Positions 44,600 to 58,624 of a stretch of DNA of 64,000 nucleotides are shown piece by piece. The DNA is from Pyropia haitanensis. Taxonomy: Eukaryota > Rhodophyta > Bangiophyceae > Bangiales > Bangiaceae. A model generated the notes under the pieces. It saw only the letters and a program-made list of their open reading frames with translations, ran no database searches and was not told the DNA's origin. Position 1 is the first letter of the stretch; every line of letters begins with the position of its first letter. The position numbers and the translations under genes were made by a program. The DNA lies in the NCBI GenBank assembly GCA_008729055.1, contig SDUX01000008.1, forward strand, positions 4,737,756-4,801,755, written 5' to 3'.

Positions 44600-46090
44600 G
44601 TGACCAGAGCGGGGGCGCCAAGTTTGGACGACGGGGAGGTGGCAGTGGTCTCGCCGCACAGCCACTTGGTGCAGTCTCCATTCCACCTGCAGATGGGATC
44701 GGGGGAGGGCGGCCAGCGGCTCATCAGCAAGAGAAGCAAGCTCACGGCCCAGTATTGTGCTGCCTTTTCCCAGAAAAACCCCCTGGGTGGCCCCTCGCAT
44801 TGGGTGCAGTCACTCACATTCCCGAACAACAGCCGCCCCCTCTCCGCCCAGAAAAACAGCAGCCCCACCCCCCCCCCCCGCCACCTAGTGGCAGCCCTCA
44901 CCCCGCCCGCCCCCCGGCAGCAGCTGTCAGCCGATCCCTCGCACCCCAAACAAACGCAACCGACCCCTGCGATCTCTTGCGGTTGCCCCTGCGTCCGGCA
45001 GCGCAACGGCGCCTCCCCGCCCCCCCCGCCTGCCAGCGCCGGCGTCACCCGCCCCCGCCTCGCAGCGGCAGCCGACTCCCCTCTCCCTGACCACCGACGG
45101 CGCCCTGCGGCCGTAGCCCGCAGCATAGGCCCGTTTCACCACCCCGACCAGCGCCAGCAATCCCTGTCCCCGCAGCGCAACAGAAGCCAGCCTGCGGCAA
45201 CGCGGCCCTGGCCCCCCAATTCCCGCAACGGAGCGGCCCGGCGGCCACACAGGACCGGCGTTATCTCACCAGGGCCGCCGTCCCGAGACCGCGGCGGCGC
45301 CCCTACGTCCCCGCCCTCAGCAATGACGCCCCATCGCCCCAGCCGTAGCGCGCCTCCCACGCGGCAGCGCGCCCGACCCCCCATCAGCGGCAGCACCAAT
45401 CCCCCCCCAGCAGCAGCACTCCTTGCCCGGCGCACCGCGCCCCCCCCCATTGCTTTGGTGGTGCCCCTCGCCGTCAGCAGCAGCTCCCCCCACCCCCGGG
45501 TGCCGCCGCCCCGCGCTCCCCGGGCGCCACCGCCGCCCCCGCCACCGCCACCCCTCCCGCCCTGCACGCCAGCAACGCCCCCCCCCTCGGCGTTGCTGCA
45601 CCTCCGCCAGTGGCGCCGTCGTTCCTCGACCCCAGCAGCACCCCACGGCGCCCCTGGGTCGCTGTCCCCCTCCCCCTGGGCGGCGACCCCCGACCCTGGC
45701 ATCGCAGCGCCCCCACCCATGACCCCGTGTACCCCCGTCCTTATCCTTGATACTCCTACCCCGGGCCCCACCGCCACTAACAACCAGGCGCCGTCGCTCC
45801 CCTCACTTGCCCGGCAAAGTCAGCGCTCCCTCCCCCCGCGCGGCGTCCGCCACATTGCGGCGCCCCGACCCCAGACGGGGCCTCTCCCTGGCGGCGCTGG
45901 TACCCCTGGAAACAGCGACCCGAACTCTTTTCCTCTCAAACGCCGCGGCGACAGCGGTGCCAGTGACCCCGCGCCCCAGCAGACCATCCCGCTTCGATCA
46001 GCAGGCAGCCTGGCGGCGACGGCGGCGCTGGCGCCGCCGCCGCCGGCCGCCACCCGTCGCTCGATACTTGTGGACTTCGTGACCATCTAG
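44600..46090 (+). CDS. Unassigned open frame, Ser/Pro/Gln-rich
   Basis: About 496 codons, ending TAG 46088-46090; the first codon of the open stretch is GTG and the first internal ATG is near 44693. The start region has a normal composition (for example HSHLVQSPFHLQMGSGEGG), the rest is Pro/Ser/Arg-rich with no domain. It lies in the lower-GC patch where long open frames are less likely by chance, which is the only argument for it. It may equally be part of a decayed element. Confidence 0.25.
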   Translation: MTRAGAPSLDDGEVAVVSPHSHLVQSPFHLQMGSGEGGQRLISKRSKLTAQYCAAFSQKNPLGGPSHWVQSLTFPNNSRPLSAQKNSSPTPPPRHLVAALTPPAPRQQLSADPSHPKQTQPTPAISCGCPCVRQRNGASPPPPPASAGVTRPRLAAAADSPLPDHRRRPAAVARSIGPFHHPDQRQQSLSPQRNRSQPAATRPWPPNSRNGAARRPHRTGVISPGPPSRDRGGAPTSPPSAMTPHRPSRSAPPTRQRARPPISGSTNPPPAAALLARRTAPPPIALVVPLAVSSSSPHPRVPPPRAPRAPPPPPPPPPLPPCTPATPPPSALLHLRQWRRRSSTPAAPHGAPGSLSPSPWAATPDPGIAAPPPMTPCTPVLILDTPTPGPTATNNQAPSLPSLARQSQRSLPPRGVRHIAAPRPQTGPLPGGAGTPGNSDPNSFPLKRRGDSGASDPAPQQTIPLRSAGSLAATAALAPPPPAATRRSILVDFVTI

Positions 46091-46243
46091 CACCTGGTCT
46101 GGGTATGTTCGTCCTTCAGAAAGGCGTCCACGCACGCAAGCATCTCCGATCCTATCATCTTGAGGTTCGCGACGGGAGCCCCCGGCGCATCCGCGTGGGG
46201 AGCGCGTCCACGTGCGTCATCGTGGGCGCCAGCGTGTCATGTC

Positions 46244-46248
46244 ATTGG
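46244..46248 (-). promoter_or_regulatory. CCAAT box upstream of threonine synthase copy 1
   Basis: Inverted CCAAT (ATTGG) about 530 bases before the start of copy 1, in the flank that is not shared with copy 2. Confidence 0.4.
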
Positions 46249-46424
46249 CCCCTCCTCTGTCAGTCAAACCCGATGTGACGTCGGGGACCTCGAGTGTCAT
46301 CTCTGGGCCGCCCGGGGGACCGCCCTGTATGGCCCGCCAGCGCGGAGCTCAATCTCCGGTGATCCGTCACATTGTGCAGCGTCAAGCCAACCGCTGAAAT
46401 CCGCCGGTAAACGTACTTGGGTAG

Positions 46425-48467
<2,043 letters not shown>

Positions 48468-49004
48468 CGGGGTGCGGGATCACGCGCAGAATTTGTCAAC
48501 GCTGGTCAAGAAGCAATGGTCGGCGCAAGGTGAAGCGCAGAGGCGTGTAGCAATTGCGTGAGATGAACAGCCCGCCTGTCTCTGTGCATGCCAGCAGCCG
48601 GTACTCCCCACAGCACGGGGGCGACGCGCTCGTTCTCGCACCGTTCGCCCACCCCTGCAGGTGACGATCAATCCACCGGCAAGCCCTTGCGTCAGCAACG
48701 CGCCAAGCACCCGCAGCGCTGATCGCGACGCTCCTCACTCGCTCAGCCACAGCCCCCACCCATCCCCACCATACCGCGCCTCACTAAATCGCCGCGGCGG
48801 TGGCCGACGAGCTCGTCCGGGTGGCGGCGAAGGCGCAGCAGCTCACCAAGGAGCACCCAACAGCGCAGCATGTAACGTGGAGACTAAAACAGAGAAAAAT
48901 AAGGAATGCACAGGCCAAACTGGCGCGCCCCCATTCATTCATGCATCCTCCAAACCTCCCAACGCGCTCACCACCCATGCTCAGACGACACCCACACCAA
49001 CGTA
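48468..49004. other. Spacer between inverted threonine synthase copies
   Basis: 537 bases of unique, lower-GC DNA between the two arms. It holds an A-rich stretch at 48880-48906, which is T-rich on the minus strand and so serves as the likely 3' flank of copy 2, about 155 bases beyond its stop. No gene is seen. Confidence 0.8.
48880..48906 (-). terminator. T-rich 3' flank of threonine synthase copy 2
   Basis: On the minus strand this reads T-rich with T4-T5 runs, about 155 bases after the copy 2 stop. Copy 1 has no equivalent. Confidence 0.35.
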
Positions 49005-51839
<2,835 letters not shown>

Positions 51840-53102
51840 TTACAAAGGGAAGACCAAGCCCCAACCCGCCAGCCACTGCATCGCGAGCTCCCGCATCTCC
51901 GCCTCCTCCACCGCCGAGGTGAGGCGCTCGGCCAACGCCGGGCCTGTCAGCGCCGTGGGCTGCCGCCACTCAAACAGGTACGACGAGACGGTGGGCATAA
52001 AGAAGAGCACCCCGTACCGGCGGCCGCGAGATACGGTGTCATAGTCGGTTGCAAACGCGATGGAGGCAGCGTCCACGCGCCCCCACTGGGTTGACAGCCC
52101 CACCTGCTCCATCACAGCATTGGCCACCGACGCGGGCGTGCCGCGGAGGGCCATCTGGAAGCCATTGCCGGCGAGGAGGTCGCGCAGGGGGCGCGAAAAG
52201 AAATAGAGGACCAGGTCCCCCGCGACGACCAGGTCCGCCGCACACACCAGCGACGAGATCACCGCGGGCTGGGAGGACAGCTGCACGCTGTTTGGGTGCG
52301 CAGCGACATGCGCGGCGCCCAGGATGAGCGTCCACCATCGCAGCGGATCCCCCGACGCGGTGTAGTCTGCCAGGTGCACCACGTTTGTGCCCGCCGCGCC
52401 AGGCCGAAGGACCGCCCCATGAAAAAAGTGCACGGGGTAGCGGGACTGCTCAGGGTGTGGGGAGGGAGTGTGTCTACGACGTAAGAGCATCACATTCCAG
52501 CTGTGCCCGTCGTTGCCGCCGGCTGCGATGGCAGCGCCGTTGACGTACACGCGGGGGGCATAGGAGGTGAGAGGCCTTGACAAGCGGGAACCAAACGGCC
52601 ACCGCCAGCTGTAGAGGTGGGCCGTATGTCGTAGGATGAATAGTATCGAGAGGGGGGTGCCAGCCTCCTCGTCCGCCGCCGCCGCGCGGGAGTCAGGTGT
52701 GACAGAGCAGAGATGCACTTGCCCCTCGTCCACCGCGTAAGTGCCCAGGCGGATGTACCGCAGGCCGTGCGGGCCCACCCGTAGCTCGGCCCTCCGCCGC
52801 ATCGCTGCGCGCGCAAAGGGGAGGCACAAGTCCACCAGCGGCATGGCCTGGACGGCGGGGAGGAGGCCGATGAAGGACGCGGACATGGCGTCAAGGGAGA
52901 GGCGGCCGAGGAAGGCCAACATCAGCGCGGTGACGCCGCACGCGAGGCAGCCCGCGACCAGGAGCAGGGTGACGCCCACTTCGGCCACGGGCGGCAGGCG
53001 CAGGCGCTCCCGATACGCCACGTGCGCGGCAAGGAGGAGGGAGAAGAGGACCGACACGAGGATGAGAACCAGCTCAAACGTAGGCGCCCACGGTCCATCC
53101 AT
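51840..53102 (-). CDS. Unknown membrane protein
   Basis: 420 residues from the ATG at 53100-53102 (MDGPWAPTFELVLILVSV); stop TAA at 51840-51842. The frame stays open about 19 codons further upstream but without ATG. Three hydrophobic segments lie at the N-terminus (about 9-30, 41-68 and 74-96: VLILVSVLFSLLLAAHVAY, GVTLLLVAGCLACGVTALML, and FIGLLPAVQAMPLVDLCLP). The remaining 320 residues look soluble, with a mixed composition (LRVGPHGLRYIRLGTYAVDE, YVNGAAIAAGGNDGHSWNV, FFSRPLRDLLAGNGFQMALRG) and an acidic helical end EEAEMRELAMQWLAGWG. I do not recognise the family. Its codon use is like the neighbours and its amino acid composition is unusually free of poly-Ala runs, which supports a real, conserved protein. 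Confidence 0.65.
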   Translation of the reverse strand: MDGPWAPTFELVLILVSVLFSLLLAAHVAYRERLRLPPVAEVGVTLLLVAGCLACGVTALMLAFLGRLSLDAMSASFIGLLPAVQAMPLVDLCLPFARAAMRRRAELRVGPHGLRYIRLGTYAVDEGQVHLCSVTPDSRAAAADEEAGTPLSILFILRHTAHLYSWRWPFGSRLSRPLTSYAPRVYVNGAAIAAGGNDGHSWNVMLLRRRHTPSPHPEQSRYPVHFFHGAVLRPGAAGTNVVHLADYTASGDPLRWWTLILGAAHVAAHPNSVQLSSQPAVISSLVCAADLVVAGDLVLYFFSRPLRDLLAGNGFQMALRGTPASVANAVMEQVGLSTQWGRVDAASIAFATDYDTVSRGRRYGVLFFMPTVSSYLFEWRQPTALTGPALAERLTSAVEEAEMRELAMQWLAGWGLVFPL

Positions 53103-53792
53103 ACTGGCATTGTCATCCGAGAAACCGCCAGGCGTGAATGAAGCACGGGCAACGGCCACTGCCGCGGGTCGTGCGGCAAGTGCGCCAGCACCAAGGACAG
53201 GACCCCATCATGCAGCATACGGCTGTACAGGCTGCCTGCTGCACAGCGAACAAGCATGTGACCATGCCTTCGTCAGCCCCACTGATGAGGTTGGTAAATC
53301 CAGTCGTACTTCTTGACAGCTATTGCAAAGTGCAATTGTATGTAACAGATCTCCAATCCCAACACACGGGCGCACGGCATGGTGGCCTCTGCCGCAGTAT
53401 GTACTTTGATACAAGACTGCGTTGATAGCAACTGCGTTAAGCTCGCACTGAAACAAATCATCTACACAGTTTGGGCCCAATGGTGCTCTTGTGTGGACTC
53501 GGGTCGGGTCTAAATACCATTGACCATGTCTGCACGGGACACAACATTCAGGATCATCACGGCCGGCGGCGTCGAGGCCTTGTCAGAAGGCACGTTCCTC
53601 AACCCGCCGCACCCGCTGCCGCTCACCCCTTGGCGCCCCGTGCTCAAGGGTCCCTCCCCCTCCCTCCGCCCGCTGGTGCTCCTTCGACCCCCTGCGTGCC
53701 ATCACTTGGCCCTCCCCCAGACCTCGTTCTTTGCTCTTGCCGGCAGCTCTCCCGCCGCCCTGGCCCCCCCCCTCTACCCCCTCTCTCCCCAA
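53103..53792. other. Divergent intergenic region
   Basis: Between the membrane protein (-) and the Utp12-domain gene (+). An alternative in-frame start for the latter lies at 53526. The part 53600-53790 is pyrimidine-rich. A reverse CCAAT-like sequence near 53518 (ATTGA) does not match the core. Confidence 0.6.
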
Positions 53793-53976
53793 ATGTCTTC
53801 CGCAACGGTCAAGCGAGGCCCCCGCCGGCGCGCGCATGGCCTCGCCGGCCGCCTCCGCGCGGAGCGGACCACCCCCGTGACGGCCGTGGCGCCGACAGGC
53901 GCCGCCACCCCCCTGCTACGTCCCGGCATTGACGCTCTCACGGGCGGCGCCGCAGCCGGCGGCGGCAGCGACGGCG

Positions 53977-54022
<46 letters not shown>

Positions 54023-54268
54023 CAGCGGCGACAGCGGCGACAGCGGCGCCGCCGGCAGCGGCTCGGACGGTGCCGACGAGGGCCCCACCCTCGCTGACCG
54101 GCTGGCGGGCCTCTCTGCCGCTGCCACGGGCGTGACCGCCGCCGACGCCGCCCCCGCGGCCGCCACCGCCGCCGCGGCGGCCGCGGCTGGGGGCCCGCCC
54201 CTCCCCGCCGGCCGCCGCCGGCGTGGCCGCAAGGGCGCCCAGGAAGCAGCCGCCGCGTCGGTGACGGC

Positions 54269-54306
<38 letters not shown>

Positions 54307-55043
54307 GGGCGGCGGCACCAGCGGCGGGCGCCGCCCCCCGCCCTGCGGCACCCGCCTCCCCCCCGCCCCGCACCGACGACCGCGACGGCGACGCGGCCGC
54401 CCGTGGCGCGGTGGGCACCCTCGCCGGCGCGCTGGCGCAGGCGCTCCGCACCGCCGACGCGACGCTGCTGGAGAAGGCGCTCAACGCGACCGCCGGCCGC
54501 GGCGCGGCGAGCCCCGCCGCGACCGTCGCGGCGCTGCCGGCGGGCGTGGCCACCGGCGCGCTCCTCCCCGCGCTCGTCGCGCGGCTGACCCACCGGCCCG
54601 CCCGCACCGACACGCTGCTGCCGTGGGTGTCGGCCATCCTCGTTGGCCACGCGGCCGCCCTCCTCGCCGCGGGGCCGGACAGCGTGCCGGGGCGGGCGGT
54701 CGCCGCGCTGGCCGCCGCGTTTGGGGGGCGCGCCCGCGGGCGGGCGGCGCTGGTTGGGCTTGGCGGGCGGCTGGAGCTGGCCGCCGCCCGCGCCGCGGCG
54801 GCGGATGGGGCGACCGTCGCGCCCAGCCGGGTGGTCGTTGGCGGCCGCCTACGGGATGTGCCGCTGGTGCGGTTTGATGCGGAGGAGGCGGTGGCGGCGG
54901 CGGCGGCGGGGGGTGGGGGGGAGGGCGGCGCCACCGATGACGACGGGTCGGATAGTGGGGAGGAAGGGGGGGAGGGGGGTGCGGCGGGTGGTGCTGCCGC
55001 GGAGCTGCTGGTCGCCGCGGCCAACGACGAAGACCGCGACGAC

Positions 55044-55075
<32 letters not shown>

Positions 55076-55376
55076 TGTGAGCGCGTCGTCGTCGTCTGAC
55101 GCGGAGGACGGCGACGGGTCGGGGTCGGACGTGGTGGTGGAGGGCGGGTCGGCGTCCGACCACGACGGCAGCAGCGGCGCCGCGTCCGACGGCTCGGCCG
55201 CGTCTGACGACACGCCGGGCGTGGCGGGCGCGGCCGCCGGGCGGGGCGACCCGGCGGGGGGCGTGGGGCGGCGCGGCCGCGCGGGCGGGGCGACGCTGGC
55301 GGCGGCGGCGGGTGATGGCGGCGGCGGCGGCGACACGCGGCCGGCCGCCGACGGCGCCATGGACGTGACCGCGTAG
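53793..55376 (+). CDS. Utp12-domain nucleolar protein (Utp5/WDR43 C-terminal type), no WD40 repeats
   Basis: 527 residues from ATG 53793 (MSSATVKRGPRRRAHG); an in-frame ATG at 53526 would add 89 residues, but the DNA between looks like a pyrimidine-rich leader. Residues about 207-332 match the helical Utp12 domain as in WDR43/Utp5: LAQALRTADATLLEKALN, AALPAGVATGALLPALVARL, RTDTLLPWVSAILVGHAAALL and VAALAAAFGGRARGRAALVGLGGRLEL. In Utp5/WDR43 this domain joins the t-Utp complex that starts small-subunit processome assembly on pre-rRNA. Those proteins carry an N-terminal WD40 propeller of several hundred residues; here the N-terminus is only a basic stretch plus Gly/Ala runs. The C-terminus has an Asp-rich run (about residues 402-432) and Ser/Asp repeats, typical of nucleolar proteins. 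Convergent with L22. Confidence 0.72.
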
Positions 55377-55474
55377 CGGCCGCCGCCGTCCTGCCCGAGC
55401 GGCATTTTCTTTCTTTGGGTGCTCGCGGGCGCGTGGCCCCGCGCGCGTGAGAGCACCGCGGCGGCGAACGTGGG

Positions 55475-55496
55475 AAAAAAAAAGAAAAAAAAAAAA
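55475..55496 (-). terminator. T-rich 3' flank of mitochondrial L22
   Basis: A9-G-A12 on the plus strand, T12-C-T9 on the L22 coding strand, 13 bases past the inferred L22 stop at 55510. The Utp12 gene from the other side has its own T-rich stretch at 55400-55418. Confidence 0.4.
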
Positions 55497-55509
55497 GAGG
55501 AAAACACAA

Positions 55510-56666
55510 TCAACGGCTCGACGCAAGCGGCGCGTGCGCGGCGACCGCGCGCGCAGACCCCCCCTGCCCCTCTTGTTGCTGCTTGGCGGCCAGCCGCGCC
55601 CGCAGCGCCGCCGTCCGTCGGTAGGTCTCGTAGAGCGTCACGTCGAGCTGGCTCCGCACCTCCCACGGCAGCACTGTGCCCGGCAGCAGCGACGACGGCC
55701 CCCCCCCCCCTCACCCCCGGCGGCGCCCCCCCGCTCCAGCGGCCGGAAGCGGCGGTGGACGTAGCCCGGCATGTAGGTCATCTCCCACTCCTCGTCATCC
55801 ACCTGGCGGACGGTCAGCACCAGCTGGCTGTGGCGCTTGTGCTCCACCCCAAAGCGGCCCTTGCCGTGCCACGGCCGGATGCGCTTTGTCACGGCCCCCT
55901 TGGTCACGTAGCACCCGCCAATGACGAGCCGCCCGAGCGCCGCGCCGCGCTCCTCCACCGCCGTCGTCACCGCCTCGCGGAGGGTGGACCGGACGTAGCG
56001 GCGGCCCTTCTTCTCCACCCCGACCAGCGCCCGGTCCGCGCCCGCCGCGGTCATGCCCCGGATGAGGCGGGCCACCAGGTTGAGCTTCCGCGGCGACAGC
56101 GCAATGCCCGTCCGCTTGACCGTCGTCGCCGCCGGGTCGTCATTGGCGGGGAAGGCAGCCGGCCGCGGCCGCCGCTGCCGCGGCGCGTCGCCGCCGCCAT
56201 TGCCGGCGGCGGCGGCCGGCGGCGGCGGCGGCGGCGGCGGCCGCCGGTTGAGCACCGCGTGCTTGGCGGGGACAAACTGGGAGCGGAGGGAGATGATGGT
56301 GCGGCTGCGCACGCCGCGGGCGCCCGTCGCGGCGGCCGCGACCGCGGCGGCGCACCAGGGCGAGCCGCCGCCGCGGGCGGCCGCCGCCAGGGGGCGGGAC
56401 GCGCCCGCGGGCGCCGTCAGGGCGGACCCCAACGCCGCGACGCCGCGTCTGGCCACAAGGCCACAGGGGCGGGCGGTGGCGGCGGCGGCGGCGGTGGCGG
56501 CGGCGGCGGCGGCCACCGCGGCGGGGGGGGGCGCCACGTGCCGCGCGCCGCCCGCCGCCGCCGCCGGCCGCGCCGCCGCCGGCAGGGCGGTCGCGACGGT
56601 GGGCGGCGGCGGGGAGCAGAGGGAGCGGCACAGCAGCCGCGCGACGCTCGCCCGTGATGCGGCCAT
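55510..56666 (-). CDS. Mitochondrial ribosomal protein L22 (uL22m), frame break near C-terminus
   Basis: Start ATG 56664-56666 (MAASRASVARLLCRSLCS), an Arg-rich acid-free leader typical of mitochondrial presequences. uL22 lines the peptide exit tunnel of the large subunit. The L22 core spans about residues 184-290: TGIALSPRKLNLVARLIRGM, RALVGVEKKGRRYVRSTLREAV, GRLVIGGCYVTKGAVTKRIRPWHGKGR and SQLVLTVRQ. Long Ala/Pro runs separate leader and core. The frame as read stops at 55638-55640 after a Cys/Arg-rich tail, but next to the C12 run (55699-55710) a second frame continues with PGTVLPWEVRSQLDVTLYET and ends at TGA 55510-55512. That second version is far more protein-like, so a one-base run-length error or slippage is likely. 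Since L22 is normally plastid-encoded in red algae, a nuclear copy with this leader fits the mitochondrion. Confidence 0.9.
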
Positions 56667-56966
56667 GGTCGCCCGTGCCGCAGCGGCGATCGTGGGGGCG
56701 GCGGGGGGGAGGGGCGGGGGGGGGGGGGCGGGGACGACGGGCGGCACGTGGCCGCCACGACGGCCGCACCAACGGCGGCGTGGACGGCATCCGCGGCGGT
56801 CACCAAGACCCGCCGCGACGCGACCGCTGCGGATTTGATCAACGCTGGAATTGCGATGGCAAAATCGGGTCGTGATTAAGTGGGCTGCATGGGTGCGTTC
56901 TGCAACCGTTTAGCTACTATTCTTCCGCTAAAATGTGGATGTTGCTCGGACGTGCAGGTGTGGATT

Positions 56967-56971
56967 CATTG
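56967..56971 (-). promoter_or_regulatory. CCAAT box upstream of mitochondrial L22
   Basis: On the L22 coding strand this reads GGACCAATGAATCC, 300 bases upstream of the ATG. Confidence 0.45.
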
Positions 56972-57599
56972 GTCCAGACGGCGATTTCATGCATCTTGAC
57001 GTACGTACCGTCAACATCCACTTTTTACAAGACGCACTCCAGAGGTCTGTCCTGGTGAAGGGCGGACCTCACGTGCTGTGCAGAAGCGCTCACCCGGCGG
57101 GTTCAGGCCGGCTCCGTCCGCCCACACGCTGGAGCACCCCCAAGCAGCAGCAACGCTCGCCACCCTCGCATCTCCATCAGCCGCGGCGGCCGCGGCGGCC
57201 ATCCCGCCCGCCATCCTGGAACACCACCGATACGCGCGCGCCGCCAGCCCATCCCGCCGGCGAGTGGTCGCGCCGCACACAGCCGCTGCCACGGGCGGGC
57301 GGGCGGGCGGGCGCAGTGAAGCGCACGTCAGCCGCCAACCCCCCCGCCCACCCCCCCCCCAGGCCCCCTCCTGCACCACCTCACCCGAGCGGCGGGCACC
57401 GCCACCACCGCCCAGCCGCGGCACGCCGCCACACGGCACATCACCCCCGAGACAGCAGCAGCAGGGGAACATTGGGGGCCGGGCGGCGCGCGCCACAGCT
57501 ACCACCCGAGCGGCTGCACAGACGGCAGCCTACCCAACCACACCCGCCCCTTCCGACCCCCCAGCAGTGCCCGCTGCTACTGCCAAAGACCAAAAGCAG

Positions 57600-57630
57600 G
57601 AACAAAAGGAACAGAACAACAAAAAAAGAA
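57600..57630 (-). terminator. T-rich 3' flank of COX5B
   Basis: On the minus strand a T7 run in T-rich context, about 100-130 bases after the COX5B stop. Role inferred from position. Confidence 0.35.
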
Positions 57631-57731
57631 CCAGACATCAAACAAGGGCAAGAGCGGAACCCTATCGGCACACACATCTGCGTGTGTGCGGAAGATCGGT
57701 TGCAGCGAGGCGGAGCCGGCGCCGCTCTACA

Positions 57732-58624
57732 CTAGGAAGGGCCGGCCGACACCTGACGCCGCTGCAGCGCAAAGACCTGGCGGCACGATGGGCACACCGA
57801 CAGGTGGCCGTCGCGGCACTCGAGCCACGTCAGGTTGTGGGGCATGCCGCCGACGCGTCCTACAAACAGAGCACACAGACAGAACCGGGGGGATCGGAAA
57901 GGCGGAGTGGGGGTAGGCGGAGTGGAGCGGAACACCAGACGCGTCAGTCACCACTGAAGAAGCGACGCCGACGCCACCGGCGGAGCTGATCCCCCACACA
58001 GTGTCCCTCTTCTTCAGCACACGCGCGCAGATCGCGTTGAAAATGCCGCAACGACCGCCGGCATCAGCACGGCCGGTGGCCAGCACATACACAGCACAAA
58101 CACTCCCCAACGCCACCCAACCTTCCCCCACCCTCCCCCCACCCCCCCCCGTCCCCAAACTCACGATCACGTACCCGTACAACCAACGACCCGCGCATCA
58201 TTCTGGCTCTCAATCAGCACCGGCGCGGCGGGGGTGCCGAGCAGCTCGGCGGGGGCCAGCGCCGGGCTGGCCAGCGCCGCGAGCACCTCATCCACCGCGG
58301 CGGGACCCCCCCGCCGCTCCTGATCCCCCTGCCCCCCCGCCGCCGCGTCGTACCACCAGTCCCCCGGCCCGCCACCGTCTGATGGCGCCGCCGCCCGTGC
58401 CGCCGCGCCGCCATACCGCCGGTGGGTGGGGAGAGCGGGGGAGGTGGCGGCCGCCGCCGCAGCGGTGGAGCCGGTAGCGGTGGCGGCGGCGGCGCCCGTC
58501 GTGGGCGGCGCCCGCCACGACCGCCAGCTGGAGGAGGGGGGGGGGGGAGAGACGATCGGCTTGACGGCCGCAACACCGCCCACGCACGGCCGGCGAGAGC
58601 AGCGGGGGGAAGGGGGGGTGGCAT
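57732..58624 (-). CDS. Cytochrome c oxidase subunit 5B (COX5B/COX4 of yeast), two exons
   Basis: This nuclear subunit caps complex IV on the matrix side and binds zinc. Exon 1 is 58175-58624 with ATG 58622-58624 (MPPPLPPAALAGRAWAVLRP, presequence-like); exon 2 is 57732-57859 with TAG at 57732-57734. The intron, 57860-58174 (315 bases), starts GTACGT and ends TTTGTAG and joins a split Gly codon, giving ARVVGCTGRVGGMPHNLTWL followed by ECRDGHLSVCPSCRQVFAL. That matches the COX5B core: P(V)..ES...R(I/V)VGC.G, H...W, and the CP.C zinc motif. The first zinc pair is reduced to one Cys (GCTG), as I recall for plant proteins. Exon 1 also holds DEVLAALASPALAPAELLG. The frame changes at a G12 run (58536-58547) between presequence and body. 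Total about 190 residues. Confidence 0.87.

Larger units (their letters stand above)
56667..57731. other. Intergenic region between L22 and COX5B
   Basis: Upstream region of L22 with a CCAAT box (56967-56971), then the 3' flank of COX5B with a T-rich tract on the minus strand (57600-57630). A 56935-57735 plus-strand frame is Pro/Ala/Arg-rich and overlaps the COX5B antisense; no gene called. Confidence 0.65.

Noticed and set aside
53526..53792. Earlier ATG for the Utp12-domain protein
   Set aside because: Possible, but the added segment is Pro/Leu-rich and reads like a pyrimidine-rich leader; kept only as an alternative.
57078..57989. Plus-strand frame of 303 codons opposite COX5B
   Set aside because: It is antisense to COX5B exon 2 and its T-rich flank, and is Arg/Ala/Pro-rich without a domain.
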